64,000 bases of DNA from Ooceraea biroi (Eukaryota > Arthropoda > Insecta > Hymenoptera > Formicidae): positions 8,308,833 through 8,372,832 of the forward strand of contig NC_039513.1 in the NCBI RefSeq assembly GCF_003672135.1, read 5' to 3'. The position numbers were made by a program, and so were the translations under genes. The first letter of the stretch is position 1; each line of letters starts with the position of its first letter. This document shows positions 58,231 through 64,000 of the stretch, in pieces. The notes under the pieces were generated by a model that was given only the letters and a program-made list of their open reading frames with translations, made no database searches and was not told the origin of the DNA.

Positions 58231-61200
58231 ACATTTGCATTTCGTTGATCGCCAGGCAAAAAAAGAAGAGTCTTTGTCTCGGATTGTTACTGGGGATGAA
58301 AAGTGGATCTATTTTGATAATCCGAAACGCAGAAAATCATGGGTGGATCCAGGCGAACCATCAACATCCACTCCGAGACGCAATATTGACGGTTGAAAAG
58401 TAATGCTCTGTATTTGGTGGAATAGTGTACTATGAGCTGTTAAATCCGCATGAGACTGTCACGGCTGATCGTTATCGACACCAATTGTACAAGTTGAAGC
58501 AAGCATTGGACCAAAAACGACCAGCAATTGCGAGTAAACGACGGAAAGTGATTCTTCTTCGTGACAACGCTCGACCTCACGTTTCGTTATCAGTGAAACA
58601 AACACTATTAGAGCTCGAATGGCAAGTCTTCTCCGGACATTGCTCCATGCGATTATTATTTGTTCCGGTGGATGCAACACGCTTTAGAGGATACACACTT
58701 TCATAATTTGGAAGAAGTGCGAAAATTCGTCGACGAATGGATCAACTGAAAAGAAGAGTGATTTTATCGTGGTGGAATCCATCTCTTGCCAGAGCATTAA
58801 ATGTTGATCGTACAACAGTTACCAAACATTTACATGAAATGGGAAACATTCAGAAAGAAGGGAAATGGGTTCGACATCAATTATCGGAAAGTGCCATTTG
58901 AACATTTGCATTTCGTTGATCGCCAGGCAAAAAAAGAAGAGTCTTTGTCTCGGATTGTTACTGGGGATGAAAAGTGGATCTATTTTGATAATCCGAAACG
59001 CAGAAAATCATGGGTGGATCCAGGCGAACCATCAACATCCACTCCGAGACGCAATATTCACGGTTGAAAAGTAATGCTCTGTATTTGGTGGAATAGTGTA
59101 CTATGAGCTGTTAAATCCGCATGAGACTGTCACGGCTGATCGTTATCGACACCAATTGTACAAGTTGAAGCAAGCATTGGACCAAAAACGACCAGCAATT
59201 GCGAGTAAACGACGGAAAGTGATTCTTCGTCGTGACAACGCTCGACCTGACGTTGCGTTATCAGTGAAACAAACACTATTAGAGCTCGAATGGCAAGTCT
59301 TCTCCGGACATTGCTCCATACGATTATTATTTGTTCCGGTGGATGCAACACGCTTTAGAGGATACACACTTTCATAATTTGGAAGAAGTGCGAAAATTCG
59401 TCGACGAATGGATCAACTGAAAAGAAGAGTGATTTTATCGTGGTGGAATCCATCTCTTGCCAGAGCATTAAATGTTGATCGTACAACAGTTACCAAACAT
59501 TTACATGAAATGGGAAACATTCAGAAAGAAGGGAAATGGGTTCGACATCAATTATCGGAAAGTGCCATTTGAACATTTGCATTTCGTTGATCGCCAGGCA
59601 AAAAAAGAAGAGTCTTTGTCTCGGATTGTTACTGGGGATGAAAAGTGGATCTATTTTGATAATCCGAAACGCAGAAAATCATGGGTGGATCCAGGCGAAC
59701 CATCAACATCCACTCCGAGACGCAATATTCACGGTTGAAAAGTAATGCTCTGTATTTGGTGGGATAGTGTACTATGAGCTGTTAAATCCGCATGAGACTG
59801 TCACGGCTGATCGTTATCGACACCAATTGTACAAGTTGAAGCAAGCATTGGACCAAAAACGACCAGCAATTGCGAGTAAACGACGGAAAGTGATTCTTCT
59901 TCGTGACAACGCTCGACCTCACGTTTCGTTATCAGTGAAACAAACACTATTAGAGCTCGAATGGCAAGTCTTCTCCGGACATTGCTCCATGCGATTATTA
60001 TTTGTTCCGGTGGATGCAACACGCTTTAGAGGATACACACTTTCATAATTTGGAAGAAGTGCGAAAATTCGTCGACGAATGGATCAACTGAAAAGAAGAG
60101 TGATTTTATCGTGGTGGAATCCATCTCTTGCCAGAGCATTAAATGTTGATCGTACAACAGTTACCAAACATTTACATGAAATGGAAAAACTTCAGAAAGA
60201 AGGGAAATGGGTTCGACATCAATTATCGGAAAGTGCCATTTGAACATTTGCATTTCGTTGATCGCCAGGCAAAAAAAGAAGAGTCTTTGTCTCGGATTGT
60301 TACTGGGGATGAAAAGTGGATCTATTTTGATAATCCGAAACGCAGAAAATCATGGGTGGATCCAGGCGAACCATCAACATCCACTCCGAGACGCAATATT
60401 CACGGTTGAAAAGTAATGCTCTGTATTTGGTGGAATAGTGTACTATGAGCTGTTAAATCCGCATGAGACTGTCACGGCTGATCGTTATCGACACCAATTG
60501 TACAAGTTGAAGCAAGCATTGGACCAAAAACGACCAGCAATTGCGAGTAAACGACGGAAAGTGATTCTTCTTCGTGACAACGCTCGACCTCACGTTGCGT
60601 TATCAGTGAAACAAACACTATTAGAGCTTGAATGGCAAGTCTTCTCCGGACATTGCTCCATGCGATCATTATTTGTTCCGGTGGATGCAACACGCTTTAG
60701 AGGATACGCACTTTGATAATTTGGAAGAAGTGCGAAAATTCGTCGACGAATGGATGAACTGAAAAGAAGAGTGATTTTATCGTGGTGGAATCCATCTCTT
60801 GCCAGAGCATTAAATGTTGATCGTACAACAGTTACCAAACATTTACATGAAATGGAAAAACTTCAGAAAGAAGGGAAATGGGTTCGACATCAATTATCGG
60901 AAAGTGCCATTTGAACATTTGCATTTCGTTGATCGCCAGGCAAAAAAAGAAGAGTCTTTGTCTCGGATTGTTACTGGGGATGAAAAGTGGATCTATTTTG
61001 ATAATCCGAAACGCAGAAAATCATGGGTGGATCCAGGCGAACCATCAACATCCACTCCGAGACGCAATATTCACGGTTGAAAAGTAATGCTCTGTATTTG
61101 GTGGAATAGTGTACTATGAGCTGTTAAATCCGCATGAGACTGTCACGGCTGATCGTTATCGACACCAATTGTACAAGTTGAAGCAAGCATTGGACCAAAA

Positions 61201-61468
61201 ACGACCAGCAATTGCGAGTAAACGACGGAAAGTGATTCTTCTTCGTGACAACGCTCGACCTCACGTTGCGTTATCAGTGAAAGAAACACTATTAGAGCTC
61301 GAATGGCAAGTCTTCTCCGGACATTGCTCCATGCGATTATTATTTGTTCCGGTGGATGCAACACGCTTTAGAGGATACACACTTTGATAATTTGGAAGAA
61401 GTGCGAAAATTCGTCGACGAATGGATGAACTGAAAAGAAGAGTGATTTTATCGTGGTGGAATCGATCT
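58114..61468 (+). repeat. Five tandem units, each exactly 671 bp
   Basis: Unit starts (CTTGCCAGA) are at 58114, 58785, 59456, 60127 and 60798, and the array closes at 61469. Every interval is 671 bp. Units differ by a few substitutions, some shared by neighbours: units starting 58785 and 59456 have ATGGGAAACATTCAG, those at 60127 and 60798 ATGGAAAAACTTCAG. Each unit encodes TGDEKW and LRDNARPH/D but with internal frameshifts. Confidence 0.97.
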
Positions 61469-61749
61469 CTTGCCAGAAAGATGGGAAAAAGTTATAGAAA
61501 ACGAAGGAAAATAGTTTGATTAAGGTATTCATTCATTATCATATTTAAATACATGCGTTTTTGAGCAATAACAACCCTCAAAACTAAATCACACCCCTAA
61601 TATTTTCTGTTATTTTCTCTTTGATGCATTTTTCTATCGCTGTTAGGGTGGGTTTTTAGTCATTCATTTTTCACCGTTGTGATTTTCAATTTTGAGACGC
61701 CTTATTATGGGGCACCCTCTTAATCGACCATCGTGTGTATGATTTGCAG

Positions 61750-62024
61750 GTGCGTCTAGTCGCTGGACCTCTGCCCATACCATTGCCGCGTGATTATAGT
61801 GGCCTAATGCAACTGGAGAATGCAACCAGGGGACCTATAGTCCTTGGCTGTGCGGTGCCGTTGATGCCCGAAAGACCCTTACCTAATACTACGGTGCCCG
61901 AGCTCTTGGAGCTCGTCGCCACCGGTCCAACCGCGCCTCGAGTGAAAAGGGCGCGACTGGGATGTCCCTCCGAGGCGAGGTTGCTCGCCTCGCCGAAGAT
62001 GCAGCGATTACTTTCGGCTTGCAG
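61750..62024 (+). CDS. CABIT-domain gene, exon 4 (residues 262-353)
   Basis: The acceptor TTTGCAG ends at 61749 and donor GTAAGA begins at 62025 (phase 2, codon split AG|A). The exon encodes VRLVAGPLPIPLPRDYSG, an ENATRGPIVLGCAVP stretch and a basic PRVKRARLGC segment, and should complete the CABIT region. It lies about 150 bp downstream of the five-unit mariner array, which accounts for about 90% of intron 3. Confidence 0.9.
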
Positions 62025-62291
62025 GTAAGAGTCGCAGTTGCATGGATGGATACGTTCCCATCATCACGAATATATTATTAAATCGTTAATATTTATCTTT
62101 TAACATTTTGAAATTAATCAGCTCGCAGGTGATAAGGCGAACGATACTCTAATGTATCTGATGCAAATATTTTAATTTCTATTAAATTTTTAAATTGTCT
62201 CTTTTTCCTTTTCATCATAATTTCGCAAGTAACTTACACATATCACGCACGACGTAAGATGACAGAGACGCGATTTCCTGCCGCTTTGTAG

Positions 62292-63018
62292 AAGGGCCTT
62301 GGACCAGCGGGCGACCGAGCCGCGCGTCGCCCCGCCGAAGCCAGCGACCAGCAGCGGGGGCCAGTTGAAGGAATTGCATCTGAAGGAGATCAAGACGAAG
62401 CCCGAGGCGAAACCGATACTGCAGAGCCTGAAGGAGGGCCTGGAGCACATCAAGAAGTCAACGATCCGCGAGCGGAGCAACAGCCGCAGCAGCGGTAACA
62501 ACCACAGCTTCCTCGACAGGATCTCGAGGATAGCGCAAGGTGGCAGAAGCAGGAACCCGGCGAAGAAATCGGCGTCGTTCACGTTCGCCGTGCGCCCGGA
62601 GATTGGCATGCGCTCGCCGGAGAGATACGCCAGCCTCGAGTCGGAGACGAACCTAACGCAGGTGTCGCAGGGGGTGTCCCGGCAGCAGGTGCAGCGCTCG
62701 ATCTCGACGAGCGTCCTCGAGGTGCAGACCGGCAGCAGCGATATGGACCCACCGTACTCCAAAGTGCGGGACAGCCTGACACCGCTGCCGCCCACTCCGC
62801 CCCCGAAACCCGAAGAGATCTACGCTGAGATCTGCGAGCCTGGCGGCGGCAGCTTACGCGACTCGCTACAGGACGAGAAACCACCTCCCGTGGGAAAGAA
62901 CGGCACCAGGGAGCGCGATCGAGGTTACGTGAAGCTCGCGCTGTCCCACTTGGAAGTGTCCGATGTGTCGGCGAGCACCGGCGACGATGAAGAGGGTATT
63001 TACAACACCGTCTGCTGA
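62292..63018 (+). CDS. CABIT-domain gene, exon 5 (residues 353-594) and stop
   Basis: The acceptor TTTGTAG ends at 62291; the TGA stop is at 63016-63018. The exon encodes a low-complexity, probably disordered tail: a lysine-rich helix-like segment (LKEGLEHIKKSTIRERS), Ser/Arg-rich sequence, then PLPPTPPPKPEEIYAEI at 517-533. That segment is a class of SH3-binding proline motif next to a YAEI tyrosine motif. Further tyrosines lie in YSKV (508), YVKL (565) and YNTVC at the very C-terminus (590). No SAM domain, found in vertebrate GAREM, is visible. The antisense 201-codon frame at 62190-62795 is a shadow of this exon. Confidence 0.9.
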
Positions 63019-64000
63019 ACGCGCGAGCGTCTTCTTCCGCCGGGGCGGAGGCAACATCCGCGGGGGGTTCGCAATCGCGACTCGGTAATTGATTCCAGCG
63101 TCGACCGGAACAAATGACGTTACGTGTAAAGAGGGCCGAGAGGTCGCGGGAATTCTTCGACCGGGTATCGATGAGAGCGCGTGTCCGCAGGTGCGAGCGG
63201 TACCGGAGCTCGTTCGTTTCTTCTAGAGGCGGTCTTAATTTTCAAGTATCGTTTCTCAGCAACAAAGACTATACGGGGCGAGTTCTCTTTCATCGAGCAG
63301 AAACTTGCTTTAGTTTTCGCCGATTTACAGAAGAACTCAAATAATCCTCTACAGAATTACAGAAGAACGTTCTCTTCTTCCCTCTCGCAAATAGTTGTCG
63401 ACCCTCGACCGTTCGCCCTTGCAGGAGACAAGCGGGGTATCGATCGCGTCTGCGAGCGGATTGACGAGGATCGGGATTTACGGCTCGGCCCGGCGCGTCG
63501 AGGAAATTGCTCCACCGGCGATTTCTTTCGCCGCGGGAGGATCAGGAGCGTCGGGGAGTCGACGACGCGAACGCGGACGTCCGCCACGGGGTATCCGCGC
63601 AGACCTCTGCGCGCGAGCGCGCGCGGGATGATTTACAAGGCTGTTGACCGAGGAAAATGATCCCGTAATTACGGGCCCCGGTGCATGCTGCAGCGGATGT
63701 TAGCGGGGCACGCCGGCCGCAGCTAGCACGCAGCAACGTTTCTTCGTGGCTTCCGTCATTAGGGAATCTGTCGTCTCGCGAGAGGCGTGTTAATAGTAGC
63801 GGGCACCGCGATTACCTCGGCCGTTGAGTGACATTGATGCCGGAAAAACGCGACCGGGCTCGGGACTGGTCTCGCTCAGAAAATGTATTCCCCGATCCGG
63901 CGAGATTCACCGTTGGAAGCTGGTCATCTGATGATTTCGCTCCACTAATAAACGCGCAAGACGTCAGTAATGGGCTCTAAGCAAACCTCGAACTCCGAGT
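63019..64000 (+). other. 3' UTR of CABIT gene and right flank
   Basis: No further gene is recognised. ORFs such as 63181-63660 (plus) look like chance. The first good poly(A) signal on this strand is at 63947-63952, so the 3' UTR may be about 0.95 kb. Confidence 0.5.
63947..63952 (+). terminator. Candidate poly(A) signal of the CABIT gene
   Basis: AATAAA, about 930 bp downstream of the TGA at 63016-63018, just before the window edge. Later signals beyond the window cannot be excluded. Confidence 0.4.

Larger units (their letters stand above)
57682..61597 (+). mobile_element. Mariner-like element with five tandem catalytic units, in intron 3
   Basis: The 3,916-bp element is flanked by TA (57680-57681 and 61598-61599). 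The ends read inward as GGAGTGTGATTTAGTTTTGA and GGGGTGTGATTTAGTTTTGA. The order in coding sense is leader, intact N-terminal ORF, five catalytic units, single C-terminal end. Removing the element leaves an intron of about 420 bp. It lies in the same orientation as the host CABIT gene. Confidence 0.95.
8406..63018 (+). other. Gene span: CABIT-domain adaptor, five coding exons, 594 residues
   Basis: Coding exons are 8406-8718, 54022-54165, 57088-57413, 61750-62024 and 62292-63018. All introns are GT/AG and the phases (1, 1, 0, 2) match, giving 1,785 nt. The N-terminal ~300 residues resemble a single CABIT domain as in GAREM1/2 and Themis: conserved leucines around LDRFSLPRVVRV, GPEIVIPEGYPGWF across the exon 1/2 junction, and a CABIT-core-like Cys212...LFAPLSARGEF ending near residue 230. 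The C-terminus carries a proline-rich stretch (517-526) and tyrosine motifs at Y508, Y530, Y565 and Y590, as expected of an SH2/SH3-binding adaptor in receptor tyrosine kinase or polarity signalling. The Drosophila relative may be serrano; I am not sure enough to give the symbol. Intron 1 is 45,303 bp, and introns 2-4 are 2,922, 4,336 and 267 bp. Confidence 0.85.

Noticed and set aside
62190..62795. 201-codon minus-strand ORF with hydrophobic segments
   Set aside because: It is antisense to exon 5 of the CABIT gene, which has consistent splice phases and sensible protein motifs.

Overview
The window looks like a piece of an insect genome, most likely an ant. It has spliced genes with GT/AG introns, CpG-rich non-coding DNA without obvious CpG depletion, and many mariner-type transposons. 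It also holds a small LTR element resembling the TRIM family described from the harvester ant Pogonomyrmex barbatus. I see no bacterial-style operons, rRNA genes, CRISPR arrays or confident tRNAs. The species call is inference. About 24-25 kb (roughly 38%) is recognisable transposon-derived sequence. || One gene frames almost everything. A five-exon plus-strand gene runs from an ATG at 8406 to a TGA at 63016-63018. All splice sites and phases fit, giving 594 residues. The product looks like a CABIT-domain adaptor of the GAREM/Themis/Serrano group, with a proline-rich, tyrosine-containing C-terminus. Its first intron is about 45.3 kb. A second coding unit with a BESS motif at its C-terminus (about 44.4-45.7 kb, plus strand) is nested in that intron. 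Its N-terminal half lies in a different reading frame. A short THAP zinc-finger fragment sits at 27.7 kb. || Layout: 328-1429 minisatellite; 2.0-2.4 kb inverted-repeat MITE; 3.2-4.5 kb mariner; 4.5-8.4 kb gene upstream region. Within intron 1: mariners at 8.9-10.2, 12.0-13.3 and 26.2-27.5 kb; a foldback element with internal satellite at 15.7-17.1 kb; an 860-bp palindrome at 17.6-18.5 kb; tandem TRIM arrays at 30.0-31.8 and 37.5-39.2 kb; a hairpin element with a transposase tail at 34.2-34.8 kb; and a TTAA-flanked composite at 47.3-48.4 kb. A second copy of the composite lies in intron 2 (55.5-56.6 kb). || The most unusual system is a mariner-like family present four times (20.8-23.4, 41.1-43.0, 49.6-51.5 and 57.7-61.6 kb). 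The catalytic part of the transposase gene is repeated in tandem as ~671-bp units, with 3, 2, 2 and 5 units, between one pair of terminal inverted repeats and a TA duplication. All copies share the same unit junction, created at a 9-bp microhomology, and the same disabling lesions. All keep an intact N-terminal DNA-binding ORF. The family must therefore have been mobilised in trans. The five-unit copy fills about 90% of intron 3 of the CABIT gene.
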